Shown one piece after another: positions 8,408 to 16,181 of a stretch of 64,000 bases of DNA. The first letter of the stretch is position 1, and the number at the start of each line of letters is the position of its first letter. Source of the stretch: Verrucosispora sp. NA02020. GTDB lineage: Bacteria > Actinomycetota > Actinomycetes > Mycobacteriales > Micromonosporaceae. Where the stretch lies: contig NZ_CP054923.1 in NCBI RefSeq assembly GCF_013364215.1, positions 3,162,001-3,226,000 of the forward strand. The letters are read 5' to 3'. The notes beneath the pieces are model-generated. The model saw nothing but the letters and a program-made list of their open reading frames with translations, was not told where the DNA came from and did no database searches. The position numbers were made by a program, and so were the translations under genes.

Positions 8408-9651
8408 GGCCGCCCCACCCGGATGCGGCGTCGGCGTACGGCGAGCACGAGCAGGAGGCCGGCGAGCAGCGCACCGGCCCCGACGGCCGACGGTGTCCGC
8501 AGGTCGGGTCCGGTGCGCGGAAGCGGGCCGACCGTGCCGCCGGCCGAGGCCCGGTCGCCGAACCCGGTCGCGGTGACGACCAGGTCCGCCGACCCGGCGG
8601 CCGTCGCGCCGGCGAGCAGGCTCGCGGTGACGAGGACCCACCGTTGCTGATCGGCGCGCATCGAGTCGATGGTGACCGGTGCCGTGGTCAACCTGGTGGC
8701 CGGACCGTCCGCGAGGACCTGTTTCTCCTGGCCGGTGGGGCAGCCGCCCTTCACCCACCGCTGCGGGCAGACGGCGGCGGTCACCTGGAGTCCGTCCGGC
8801 CTGGCGGCGAGCGGGCCGGAGGCCGACAGCGAGATGGTCACCGTGCCCGGCTGCGGCGCGTGTGCCGAGACACCCACCTGCCAGGGCACGGGTTCCTCCG
8901 GCGACATGGTGGTCATCCGCGCCTCGTCACCGATCGAGACCAGGGTGAGGTACCGGCTCCGGATGACCTCCTCGGTCGGGTCGGCGCGGGCCGGGCTCGG
9001 TGCCGCGAGCACCGCAGCGGTGACACCGGGCAGCACCGCCACGGCCAGAAGGAGGCATCGCAGGGTCGAACTCGGGTGCGCGCCCGTCTCTCGATCCGGT
9101 GTCGCCCCGTCCGGCCCCGTCCGCCGATGGCGAGCCGGTGGCCGGGGCTCGCTGCGCGGCCAGAAGGCCCAGGTCACGATCGCGGCGGTGCTGATCGTGA
9201 TCGCGCTCATCGCGTACACGTTCGACACGGTGCGGACCGCGTACCCGAGCCGGGGCGCCGACCACTCGACCAGCCGTACGTGGGTCACCGCGTACGGAGC
9301 GGTGTCGTTGGAGTCGTTCGCGTCCCCGCGCAGGGTGAGCAGGCGCGTGGACCCACCCCCGTCGGCGATCTCGACCACCCGGTGGGTGATCGGTGCCAGC
9401 GGCGAACGGTCGACGGTCACGACGTCTCCCACGACGACCTCGGACGCGGGGATCTCCCGCACCACCGCCAGTGATCCGGCGGGGATGCTCGGGCTCATCG
9501 ACCCGGTCTTGAACAGGATGAGCGAGATGTCGAAGAAGAACGCCAGCGGGACGAGGACGACGCACACCGTTCCGCCGACGGCGAGCAGGGTCAGCGCCAG
9601 ATCGCCGACCCTCGCGAGGAGTCGACGCCGCTGACGCGCTGGTCCCACCAT
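8404..9651 (-). CDS. SipW-like signal peptidase fused to an LPXTG-anchored surface domain
   Basis: One continuous 415-residue frame holds two proteins in series. Residues 1-165 are an archaeal/ER-type signal peptidase I. They comprise TM1 (about 17-40), the catalytic Ser51 in FKTGSMSPS, His90 in LAPITHRVV (His replaces the Lys of bacterial LepB), the LRGDANDSND box around 108-116, and TM2 (about 146-163). After a charged cytoplasmic linker comes a second signal-like segment (about 197-220) ending in PSPARA. An extracytoplasmic domain with two Cys follows (about 224-376), then a full sorting signal: LPRTG at 377-381, a hydrophobic stretch and RRRR. The topology is consistent. The enzyme should process the three AAW-type substrates encoded beside it. 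No sortase gene is in the window. The ATG at 9651 has AAAGGA 8 nt upstream. Confidence 0.85.
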   Translation of the reverse strand: MVGPARQRRRLLARVGDLALTLLAVGGTVCVVLVPLAFFFDISLILFKTGSMSPSIPAGSLAVVREIPASEVVVGDVVTVDRSPLAPITHRVVEIADGGGSTRLLTLRGDANDSNDTAPYAVTHVRLVEWSAPRLGYAVRTVSNVYAMSAITISTAAIVTWAFWPRSEPRPPARHRRTGPDGATPDRETGAHPSSTLRCLLLAVAVLPGVTAAVLAAPSPARADPTEEVIRSRYLTLVSIGDEARMTTMSPEEPVPWQVGVSAHAPQPGTVTISLSASGPLAARPDGLQVTAAVCPQRWVKGGCPTGQEKQVLADGPATRLTTAPVTIDSMRADQQRWVLVTASLLAGATAAGSADLVVTATGFGDRASAGGTVGPLPRTGPDLRTPSAVGAGALLAGLLLVLAVRRRRIRVGRP

Positions 9652-9663
9652 CCGACCGGTCCT

Positions 9664-10305
9664 TTACGTAGACGTGGCAGTGAATTCCCAGGTGACCGCA
9701 CCGGTGGTGCCCTGGTACGCGTTGCCGGCTCCGGACTGCACACGTGCCTCGAAGCAGAACCGCAACTGTGGCGTCGCGCCGGCCGGCGCCGTGATGGCCG
9801 ACGACACCGGCGACCCGGGAACCGAGGTGATGCCCAGGTAGCTGGGCCCGACGATCCATGTCGGCGTACCGGTGAAGGCGGCGGCCGCGCAGGTGGTGCT
9901 GGTGGTGGCGGTCCGCACCACGCGGTACTCCAGTACCGGCAGCAGGGCACCGGCGTTGTTGGACGAACCGGTCAGCGCCACCGTGCCGCCGACGTTCGTC
10001 GTGGCTGTCGTCCGGATGTCGAGGTAGGCGTAGAACGAGACCGAGGGGGACATCGCCGTCGCGGTGAACGCCAGCGTCGCGGCGTTCACCGCCGGGGTGT
10101 GGCTGGCCCAGGTACTCGACGCGGTCTGCGACTCGGTGCCGAAGACACTGGCCGCGAACGACCCGGTGCCGTACTCGCCGTCCGTCCACGCGGCGAGCGT
10201 GGACGTCGTGCCCAGGCCGATGACCAGGGCACCGGCGAGTACGGCACGGGTCCGGCGGAGCCGTGGTGTCCCGGCCGGCGTGCGACGGTTGACCACGGCC
10301 ACCAC
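9664..10305 (-). CDS. Secreted protein with a SipW-type signal, second substrate of the operon
   Basis: The GTG at 10305 directly follows the stop of the preceding gene; a second in-frame GTG three codons later is an alternative. The 213-residue product has a basic N-terminus (NRRTPAGTPRLRRTR), a hydrophobic core (about 21-37) and the post-signal motif LAAWTDGEYGTGSF (Ala38-Ala39-Trp40). The body is a Thr/Ala/Ser-rich beta domain with two widely spaced Cys. It resembles the alternate signal-mediated exported proteins (RER_14450 type) that accompany SipW in actinobacteria. A structural surface role is inferred from family context, not shown by a catalytic motif. Confidence 0.82.
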   Translation of the reverse strand: MVAVVNRRTPAGTPRLRRTRAVLAGALVIGLGTTSTLAAWTDGEYGTGSFAASVFGTESQTASSTWASHTPAVNAATLAFTATAMSPSVSFYAYLDIRTTATTNVGGTVALTGSSNNAGALLPVLEYRVVRTATTSTTCAAAAFTGTPTWIVGPSYLGITSVPGSPVSSAITAPAGATPQLRFCFEARVQSGAGNAYQGTTGAVTWEFTATST

Positions 10306-10941
10306 CTACACGGATTCGGCGAGGAGCTGCCAGGTCTCCGTGACCGACGTGCCCTGCACCAGACCGGCGTCCGCCGTGACGACGAAGCACAGGAACACCG
10401 GAGCGCCGGGTGTCGTGGGCGGAGTGCCCTGGGTCAGGTTGAACGACACCGCGCCGGTCACCGAGTCGAGTGCGGTGCCCTCGGCCACGATCCAGGTCGG
10501 AGTCGTGGGTGTCGGAGCACAGTCGCCGAACGTCGGGACGGTCGCGATGCCGTAGGTGAGCCCGACGAAGGTGGGCGGTGCGGGGGTGGCCGAGGCCACC
10601 GTGACGGTCGCGTCGTACGTCGTGGCCGCGGTCAGGCGCACCGCGAACGGTGCGGCGACCACGTCGTCCGGGCTCATGTTGTCGAAGCCCGTGCTGAACG
10701 CCAACGCCGCCGCCGTGCCGGCGGTCGGGTGCTCGGCGTAGGTGGTGCCGTCCGTGCTGCCCTCCATGCTGAAGCTACCGGCGGTGAACGTGCCCGAGGC
10801 GTACTCGGAGTCGTTCCAGGCGGCGAGGGTGATCGTGGCGCCGAGGCCGAGCGCGAGCCCGCCGGCCAGGATCGCCTTGAGCTTGCGACGACCTCCTCGA
10901 CTGCTCGACTCGCCCGTCGTCATCCCTGTCGGTCCAGTCAA
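10306..10941 (-). CDS. Secreted protein with a SipW-type signal, first gene of the operon
   Basis: The TTG at 10941 is chosen because AGGAGG stands 5 nt upstream; an in-frame GTG at 10989 lacks a ribosome site. The 211-residue product has a basic start (GGRRKLK), a hydrophobic core (about 22-38) and LAAWNDSEYASGTF (Ala40-Ala41-Trp42), the same post-signal motif as its two operon mates. The mature domain has two Cys (GDCAPT and FLCFVV) and no catalytic motif. It is a paralogue of the next gene in overall design. The upstream 160 bp are unusually AT-rich and carry the promoter of this operon and of the divergent VOC gene. Confidence 0.82.
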   Translation of the reverse strand: MTGPTGMTTGESSSRGGRRKLKAILAGGLALGLGATITLAAWNDSEYASGTFTAGSFSMEGSTDGTTYAEHPTAGTAAALAFSTGFDNMSPDDVVAAPFAVRLTAATTYDATVTVASATPAPPTFVGLTYGIATVPTFGDCAPTPTTPTWIVAEGTALDSVTGAVSFNLTQGTPPTTPGAPVFLCFVVTADAGLVQGTSVTETWQLLAESV

Positions 10942-11100
10942 CTTGTCCTCCTCGTGCATCCCCGTTGGCGTGCTGTCACGCAGGGACACGATAAAGCTCT
11001 AATGCGGACAAGTCGGGCATAAATTCCGAAACTTCACGGAGGTGTATCGACCGGCATCAAGTAAATCGAATTCGTTTCGCGATGCCGCTAGCATCGCCGG
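10942..11100. promoter_or_regulatory. AT-rich divergent promoter region with two dyads
   Basis: The gap between the SipW operon and the VOC gene holds a palindrome with the core CGAATTCG (11067-11074) in A/T flanks, and a 7-bp-arm dyad GCGATGC-CGCTA-GCATCGC at 11079-11097. The second dyad ends 3 bp before the VOC ATG. Either could be an operator; exact promoter boxes are not clear. Confidence 0.4.
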
Positions 11101-11838
11101 ATGGCAACGCGACTCGTGCAGATCAACATGAAGGCCCGGGACGACTCCGCGCTGGGCGCTTTCTGGGCGGCGGCTCTCGGTTGGGGGATCTCCAGCGAGG
11201 AGCCAGGCGTCACCAACCTCGAACCCGAGGGTGTCGACTATCCCGACCCGGTCGCCGTCTTCGTCGACCTCGTCGTCTCCGCAGAACCCAAGACGGCGAA
11301 GAACCGGGTACACCTCGACCTCGCCACCACCTCGGCGGACCATCACGCCGCGACGGTCGCGCGTCTGAAGGAACTCGGTGCCACCCCCGCCGACGTGGGT
11401 CAGGGCGACGTCCCGTGGACGGTGATGGCCGACCCGGAGGGCAACGAGTTCTGCGTCCTGGAACCCCGGCCGACGCTCCAGGACGTCGGACCGGTCGCCG
11501 CCGTCGTGGTCGACTGCGCGGACCCGCGCGCCATGGCCGACTTCTGGAGCACCGCCACGGACTGGCGTGTGCACGACGTCACCGACCGCGCAGCGGTCCT
11601 GCGCTCCGCCGCCGACGTGGGCCCGTACCTGCACTTCCTCCGCACGCCCGACGTGAAGACCGGCTGGAACCGGGTCCACCTCGACGTCCGCCCGTATCCC
11701 GGTGACGACCCGCAGGCCGAGGTGGACAGGCTGCGGACACTGGGCGCCACCACCGTGGACGTGGGCCGCGACGATCTCCCGTGGACGGTCATGGCCGACC
11801 CGGAGGGCAACGAGTTCTGCCTCCTCGCCCCCGGCTGA
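11101..11838 (+). CDS. Tandem VOC (glyoxalase-like) protein
   Basis: The 245-residue protein consists of two glyoxalase-like modules of about 120 residues each (1-125 and 130-245). Both end in the identical block PWTVMADPEGNEFC. Each module has the beta-alpha-beta-beta pattern of the VOC superfamily, and a tandem pair can form one active site. No metal-binding His/Glu set is obvious enough to predict a reaction. There is no Shine-Dalgarno sequence; a dyad lies directly before the ATG. At the DNA level the shared block is nearly identical over 44 bp (11411-11454 and 11777-11820). Confidence 0.85.
   Translation: MATRLVQINMKARDDSALGAFWAAALGWGISSEEPGVTNLEPEGVDYPDPVAVFVDLVVSAEPKTAKNRVHLDLATTSADHHAATVARLKELGATPADVGQGDVPWTVMADPEGNEFCVLEPRPTLQDVGPVAAVVVDCADPRAMADFWSTATDWRVHDVTDRAAVLRSAADVGPYLHFLRTPDVKTGWNRVHLDVRPYPGDDPQAEVDRLRTLGATTVDVGRDDLPWTVMADPEGNEFCLLAPG
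11411..11820 (+). repeat. Near-identical 44-bp direct repeat inside the VOC gene
   Basis: Bases 11411-11454 and 11777-11820 differ by one base in 44 (offset 366). Both encode the end of a VOC module. The rest of the two modules is much more diverged. Confidence 0.8.
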
Positions 11839-11851
11839 CGCGCACCCGGGA

Positions 11852-12487
11852 TCAGCGGTCCGACGGCTCCCACCGGTCCCGGTGCACCGCTGCCTGCCAG
11901 GGACGGCGCTGCCGCCAGCCGTGTCGCTCCAGGTCCGGCACCTGCTCCAGGTGGGTGACCGGACCCAGGCACAGCCAGGCCACCGGGCGGACACCCGCCG
12001 GGATCCGCAGCAGGTCCCGCACGAACGGCTCCCGGTAGAACGAGACCCACCCCACGCCGAGCCGCTCGGCCGTGGCCGCCAGCCACAGATTCTGGATCGC
12101 CAGGCACACCGAGTACAGGCCGGCGTCGGCGATGGCGTGCCGACCCAGCACCGTCGGGGACCCCCGGTCCGGGTCGTACGTCACCACGACGGAGAGCGTC
12201 GACTCCACCACCCCGTCGATCTTGATCCGGCTGAACCGGCGCGCCTCCTCCCCGTGCAGACCGGCGGCGAAGACGTCCCGTTCCTGCTGCACGTGGCGGT
12301 GGAACTCCGCCCGCAACCCAGGATCGCGGACCAGGATGAAGTCCCACGGCTGCGACAGACCGACGCTGGGCGCGGCATGCGCGGCGGCCAGTACCCGATC
12401 GAGGACCTCGGCCGGGATCGGCGCGCCGGTGAACTCGCCCCGTACGTCCCGGCGGGCGTGGATGACCTCGTACACATCGTCGAACAT
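11852..12487 (-). CDS. bluB: 5,6-dimethylbenzimidazole synthase BluB
   Basis: The 211-residue flavodestructase belongs to the nitroreductase fold. BluB-type features are the FMN-binding RRDVRGEF at residues 12-19, APSVGLSQPWDF (about 39-50), and the central ERLGVGWVSFYREP and GPVTHLEQVPDLERHGW near the C-terminus. The reaction fragments FMNH2 with oxygen to give 5,6-dimethylbenzimidazole, the lower ligand of cobalamin. The gene is preceded by a cobalamin riboswitch, which independently supports the call. GGGAG lies just before the ATG at 12487. No other cobalamin gene is adjacent. Confidence 0.93.
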   Translation of the reverse strand: MFDDVYEVIHARRDVRGEFTGAPIPAEVLDRVLAAAHAAPSVGLSQPWDFILVRDPGLRAEFHRHVQQERDVFAAGLHGEEARRFSRIKIDGVVESTLSVVVTYDPDRGSPTVLGRHAIADAGLYSVCLAIQNLWLAATAERLGVGWVSFYREPFVRDLLRIPAGVRPVAWLCLGPVTHLEQVPDLERHGWRQRRPWQAAVHRDRWEPSDR

Positions 12488-12532
12488 GGGCAGGCTCCCG
12501 CTGCGCTCCAGGCCCTGCCCTCACGGCAGGGC
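12488..12532 (-). promoter_or_regulatory. Expression platform of the cobalamin riboswitch
   Basis: Between the aptamer and bluB the RNA can form a hairpin GCCCTGCC/GGCAGGGC (12512-12532). Its 3' arm also contains GGGCAGG, which can instead pair with CCTGCCC immediately before the bluB ATG (12488-12494) and so close off the ribosome site. The two pairings are mutually exclusive, which suggests translational control. Confidence 0.6.
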
Positions 12533-12539
12533 AACCAGG

Positions 12540-12716
12540 CGCGAGGCCGGTCTTCGGACTTCCGGATCGTCACCTCACCGCCCGCCTTCCCGGCCCGAGC
12601 CGGGCCAGTGGCTGCGCGTGACGCGCGTGGGCGGCAGCTCCCCGGTCACCGCGGCGGGCCCGTGCCGGACTCTCACCGGCTTCCCGATTCTCCCCACCAC
12701 CGGCGGGGCACCTCGC
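12540..12716 (-). ncRNA. Cobalamin riboswitch (aptamer)
   Basis: Read on the minus strand, the element opens and closes with a P1 stem GCGAGG (12711-12716) and CCTCGC (12541-12546). Inside are the conserved blocks GCCGGTGAGAGTCCGGCACG, the AGCCACTG core element (complement of 12606-12613), GGGAAGG, and the B12-box-like AAGTCCGAAGACCGGCC (12545-12561). Order and spacing match the adenosylcobalamin/cobalamin riboswitch class. It lies in the leader of bluB, so cobalamin should reduce synthesis of its own lower ligand. Confidence 0.93.
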
Positions 12717-12795
12717 AACAGTTCGTGCCGCCGAGCACCCTACCGGACACCGTCGTCCGTCGGCGCTGCCCGATCGAGTCACTAGTCTCGGTGCC

Positions 12796-13953
12796 GTGAC
12801 CTCCGAGACCACGCCCCTGCGGCAGCTCACCCTCGATCAGCTCCGGAAGCGGACGAGCGAGAAGTGGCGCGCCCACCCGGGCGACGTGCTGCCGATGTTC
12901 GTGGCGGAACTGGACGCGCCGCTGGCCGGGCCGGTCGTCGACGCGATCACAGAGGCCGTCCGACGTGGTGACACGGGCTACCCCGCCGGCACCGCCTACG
13001 CCGAGGCGCTCGCCAACTTCGCCCGCGACCGCTGGGACTTCGACGGCATCGCCGTGGACCGCACCACGATGGTCCCGGACGTGATGAGCGGCATCGTCGA
13101 GGTCCTCGACGTGATCTGCGGCCGGACGGACGCTGTCGTGGTCAACTGCCCGGTCTACGCGCCGTTCTACCAGGTGGTGGGGCGTACCGGTCGCCCCATC
13201 GAAGAGGCCCCGCTCGGCACGGACGGCCGGATCGACATGACGGTCCTGGACGACGCGTTCCGGCGCGCGGCACGTCGTGGCTCCCGGCCCGCGTACCTGC
13301 TGTGCAGCCCGCACAACCCGACCGGCACCGTGCACACCGCCGACGAACTCGCCGAGGTCGCCGCACTGGCGGACCGGCATGGTGTGCGTGTGGTGGTCGA
13401 CGAGATCCACGCGCCGCTGGTGCTGGCCGGGGCGAGGTTCACGCCGTACCTGAGCGTGCCGGGCGCCGAGAACGGCTTCTCGGTGATCTCCGCGTCCAAG
13501 GCCTGGAACCTCGCCGGTCTCAAGGCCGCCGTCGCCGTCGCCGGACCCGCTGCGGTCGACGATCTCGCCCGCATCCCCGCCTGGGTCAACGAGAGCCCCA
13601 GCCATGTCGGAGTGCTGGCCCACGTCGCCGCCCTGCGGGACGGCGGCGGATGGCTCGACGCCCTCCTGGCCGATCTCGACGAGAACCGTCGTCTCCTCGC
13701 CCGGCTACTCGCCGAACACCTTCCCGCGGTCCGATACCGCCCTGGCGAGGGCACCTATCTGGCCTGGCTCGACTGCCGCGCCCTCGGCCTCGGTGACGAC
13801 CCCGCCGCGACTTTCCTCGAACGCGGCCGGGTGGCGCTCAGTCCCGGCCCCGTCTTCGGCACCGGGGGAGCGGGACACGCGCGATTCAACCTCGGCACCA
13901 CCCCCGAGCTGGTCGCCGAAGGAGTGCGGCGGATGGCCGGGGCACTGACCTGA
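12796..13953 (+). CDS. MalY/PatB-type PLP aminotransferase (C-S lyase-like)
   Basis: The 385-residue fold-type I enzyme shows [14 protein letters not shown] near residue 60, the Asn and Tyr cofactor contacts in SPHNPTGTV, Asp202-Glu203 in [10 protein letters not shown], and the Schiff-base Lys235 in [13 protein letters not shown]. The sequence fits the MalY/PatB subgroup, which often cleaves cystathionine or related C-S bonds, so an aminotransferase name may mislead. The GTG at 12796 has no ribosome site. TAGTCT at 12783-12788 could be a -10 box giving an almost leaderless transcript. It is divergent from bluB, and the shared gap contains the riboswitch. Confidence 0.88.
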   Translation: MTSETTPLRQLTLDQLRKRTSEKWRAHPGDVLPMFVAELDAPLAGPVVDAITEAVRRGDTGYPAGTAYAEALANFARDRWDFDGIAVDRTTMVPDVMSGIVEVLDVICGRTDAVVVNCPVYAPFYQVVGRTGRPIEEAPLGTDGRIDMTVLDDAFRRAARRGSRPAYLLCSPHNPTGTVHTADELAEVAALADRHGVRVVVDEIHAPLVLAGARFTPYLSVPGAENGFSVISASKAWNLAGLKAAVAVAGPAAVDDLARIPAWVNESPSHVGVLAHVAALRDGGGWLDALLADLDENRRLLARLLAEHLPAVRYRPGEGTYLAWLDCRALGLGDDPAATFLERGRVALSPGPVFGTGGAGHARFNLGTTPELVAEGVRRMAGALT

Positions 13954-14002
13954 CGCCGGTGGCACTGCCGGCCCGTTCGCAGCGAACGCCGGGATTGCTA
14001 CT

Positions 14003-14620
14003 GTGGTGAACATGTATGCACCCGAGGATCGCACCGCCAAGGCGATCATTCGGGACACGGCCCTGGAACTCTTCGGCGAACAGTGGCCGGCGGCCGCGTC
14101 GCTCAAGCAGGTGGCGGAGCGCGCGGGAGTCTCGCAGTCGCTCATCATCAAGCACTACGGGTCGCGGGAGGGCCTGGTCGCCGCCGTGGACGCGCACGTG
14201 CTGGGCGTGTTGGGCAACGCGCTGGAGGCACTCGCCGAGACAGCCGGTTCCGGCCCGCCCGACCGCTTCCTCGCGTCGGCCGACGCGCTGTCCTCCCCGT
14301 CGGCCACCCGGTATCTCGCGCACCTGCTCGTCGGCACCACGTCGCGCTCGGTCGAGGCGTACCGGATGCTGCAGGGGTTCGCCGACTCGCTCATGCACCG
14401 GATGGCCGACGCGGGCGCGGTCGCCCCGGACGTGGACCGGGCACAGCTCGCGGTCGTGCTGCTGGCCCACGAGCTCTCCATCATCCTGCTGCGCGACCGC
14501 ATCACCGACGTGCTCGGCACCGATCCGATGGGCCACGACGGCCTGCGGCGCTGGTGGGGCACCATCGACCGGCTCTACTCCGGCACCGCGATCCAGGAGC
14601 CCGTCCCGGCCGACGGCTGA
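14003..14620 (+). CDS. TetR-family transcriptional regulator
   Basis: The 205-residue protein has an N-terminal TetR HTH at about residues 14-60 (AIIRDTALELFGEQ, then SLKQVAERAGVSQSLIIKHYGSREGL) and an all-helical ligand domain. The start may be the GTG at 14003 or the ATG at 14012; neither has a good ribosome site. A hairpin follows the stop and a small membrane protein lies downstream. Its target may be that gene or its own promoter; no clear operator palindrome is seen in the 49-bp upstream gap. Confidence 0.85.
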   Translation: MVNMYAPEDRTAKAIIRDTALELFGEQWPAAASLKQVAERAGVSQSLIIKHYGSREGLVAAVDAHVLGVLGNALEALAETAGSGPPDRFLASADALSSPSATRYLAHLLVGTTSRSVEAYRMLQGFADSLMHRMADAGAVAPDVDRAQLAVVLLAHELSIILLRDRITDVLGTDPMGHDGLRRWWGTIDRLYSGTAIQEPVPADG

Positions 14621-14627
14621 GTGACGT

Positions 14628-14657
14628 CGTCGAGTCGGGCAGACCCTCGACTCGACG
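14628..14657 (+). terminator. Hairpin after the TetR gene
   Basis: Perfect 10-bp arms CGTCGAGTCG (14628-14637) and CGACTCGACG (14648-14657), 8 bp after the stop. Confidence 0.6.
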
Positions 14658-14668
14658 GGTGCACAAAC

Positions 14669-14694
14669 GTTCACTATGCTGAGCGATAGTTCAC
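14669..14694 (+). promoter_or_regulatory. Possible promoter/operator of the downstream membrane protein
   Basis: GTTCAC occurs as a direct repeat at 14669-14674 and 14689-14694, and ACTAT/ATAGT form an inverted repeat (14673-14690). The A/T content is higher than around it. A regulator such as the preceding TetR could bind here, but nothing proves it. Confidence 0.35.
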
Positions 14695-14767
14695 CACCCG
14701 TCCTGCGAGCGAACGGCAGCCATGCCCACGACCTGCTGCCCGGCTCCGTGACCAGGGAAGGGACGTC

Positions 14768-15331
14768 ATGACCGACACCGGAGAAACCCGCACGCGCACC
14801 GAGGACGTCGCCGTGTCCGAGCGTGCCCTGGCCCGCACCGGGACCCTCGTCCTCGCCGGCTTCGCCCTGCTCTGGGCGGTCTCCGGCCTGCACCCCGCGC
14901 CCGCCGCCGCGCGCATCCCGCTGCTCGTCGCCGCGACCGTGATCACCGCCACCGTCCTCGCCCTGGGGATGACCCGGCCTCGACCGCAGGACCACCGCCG
15001 ACTGTCGGCGTCCTGGATGCGCCGGTTCAACCGAGTCGGCGTCGTACAGGGACTGTTGATCGGCGGCGTCTGCCTGGTCGCCGTGCCGACCGGACACCCG
15101 AGGCTGATCCCCACCCTCGTCCTGGTCATCGTCGCGGCGCACTTCGTGCCGCTCGTCGCGATCCTCCGCCAACGCGAGTACGTGTGGACAGCACTCGCAC
15201 TCGCCCTGGTGGCGGTCGTGTCCTTCGGCGCCTACGTCATGGGAATGCCGGAACTCGCGGCGGCCGTCACCTCGTTCGGCGCGGCCATCGTGCTCTGGGT
15301 GACCGCGGTGGTGGTCACCCGACGACCGTGA
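14768..15331 (+). CDS. Small multi-pass membrane protein
   Basis: The ATG at 14768 is preceded by AGGGA 7 nt upstream. The 187-residue product has a charged N-terminal tail of about 20 residues and then six hydrophobic segments (approximately 27-43, 48-66, 88-107, 113-131, 138-156, 161-184). No catalytic or transporter motif is recognised. It follows a TetR gene on the same strand and may be its target. The end overlaps the convergent DUF427 gene by 17 bp. Confidence 0.7.
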   Translation: MTDTGETRTRTEDVAVSERALARTGTLVLAGFALLWAVSGLHPAPAAARIPLLVAATVITATVLALGMTRPRPQDHRRLSASWMRRFNRVGVVQGLLIGGVCLVAVPTGHPRLIPTLVLVIVAAHFVPLVAILRQREYVWTALALALVAVVSFGAYVMGMPELAAAVTSFGAAIVLWVTAVVVTRRP

Positions 15332-15599
15332 CGTCCTTCCAGAACGCGACCCGGTCCCGGACCATCTCCGCCTCCGGCAACGGCTCCGGGTAGTACCAGA
15401 CGGCGTCCACGCTGGTCTTCCCGTCGTGATCGAGCGTGTAGTAGGACGCGGTGCCCTTCCACGGGCAGTGCGTGTGCGTGTCGGACTCGCGCAACAGGTC
15501 GTCGCGGAGCGCCGCGCGGGGGAAGTAGTGGTTACCCTCGACCACGACGGTGTCCGTGCTCTCGGCGATGACCAGGTCGTTCCAGATCGCTTTCGGCAT
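15315..15599 (-). CDS. DUF427 family protein
   Basis: The 94-residue product is a complete DUF427 domain: MPKAIWNDLVIAES at the start, the VVEGNHYFP strand, the hallmark THTHCPWKGTASYYTLD and the closing AVWYYPEP. The family forms a small beta-tent fold of unknown biochemical role, widespread in actinomycetes. Length is as usual for the family. It stands alone and overlaps the end of the membrane-protein gene. Confidence 0.88.
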   Translation of the reverse strand: MPKAIWNDLVIAESTDTVVVEGNHYFPRAALRDDLLRESDTHTHCPWKGTASYYTLDHDGKTSVDAVWYYPEPLPEAEMVRDRVAFWKDVTVVG

Positions 15600-15640
15600 G
15601 GGCCCAGACTATGCCGATCCGCGCGCCGGTTCACCCCGTG

Positions 15641-16138
15641 TCAGCGCGGCACCTCGTGCAGCGTCACGGCGTCGAGCCGACCCTCGGTCACCTCGGCGGT
15701 GAGGTACGTCGCGTACGGCTGGCGCCGCCGGTCGGTCGGCGAACCGGGGTTGAGCAACCGCAGGCCACCGGGCGCCTCGCTGTCCCAGGGGATGTGGGAG
15801 TGCCCGAACACGAGCAGGTCGCAGTCGGGGAACCGGGCCGCGCACCGCCGCTCCCGGCCGCCGGCCGGACCGGTCTCGTGCACCACCGCGATCCGCAGGC
15901 CGTCGACGTCCGCGCGGGCGATCTCCGGCAACCGGGTACGCAACTCGGGGCCGTCGTTGTTGCCGAAGACGCCGATCAGTCGGGCACGACGTCGCTCCAG
16001 GTCGTCCAGCAACGACGCGTCGACCCAGTCGCCGGCGTGGATCACGAGGTCGGCGGTGTCGACGGCCGCCCACAGCTCGGCCGGCAGGTCCCGGGCACGT
16101 TTCGGCAGGTGGGTGTCCGCCATGATGACCAACCGCAC
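15641..16138 (-). CDS. YfcE/MJ0936-type metallophosphoesterase
   Basis: The 165-residue enzyme has all motifs of the calcineurin-like phosphodiesterase family in order: MADTH (residues 6-10), IHAGDWVD, GVFGNND, VVHE and FGHSHIP. These bind two metal ions. The GTG at 16138 sets the first strand at the N-terminus; an upstream in-frame start only adds nine residues. Family members hydrolyse phosphodiesters such as model substrates; the natural substrate is not known. Confidence 0.9.
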   Translation of the reverse strand: MRLVIMADTHLPKRARDLPAELWAAVDTADLVIHAGDWVDASLLDDLERRRARLIGVFGNNDGPELRTRLPEIARADVDGLRIAVVHETGPAGGRERRCAARFPDCDLLVFGHSHIPWDSEAPGGLRLLNPGSPTDRRRQPYATYLTAEVTEGRLDAVTLHEVPR

Positions 16139-16181
16139 CCGGCCAGCGTAACCCCGTCCGCACACGGCGACCGGCCAGGTG

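Noticed and set aside
13886..15634. Minus-strand open frame of 582 codons over the TetR and membrane-protein genes
   Set aside because: It runs antisense to three supported genes and has Arg-rich low-complexity sequence.
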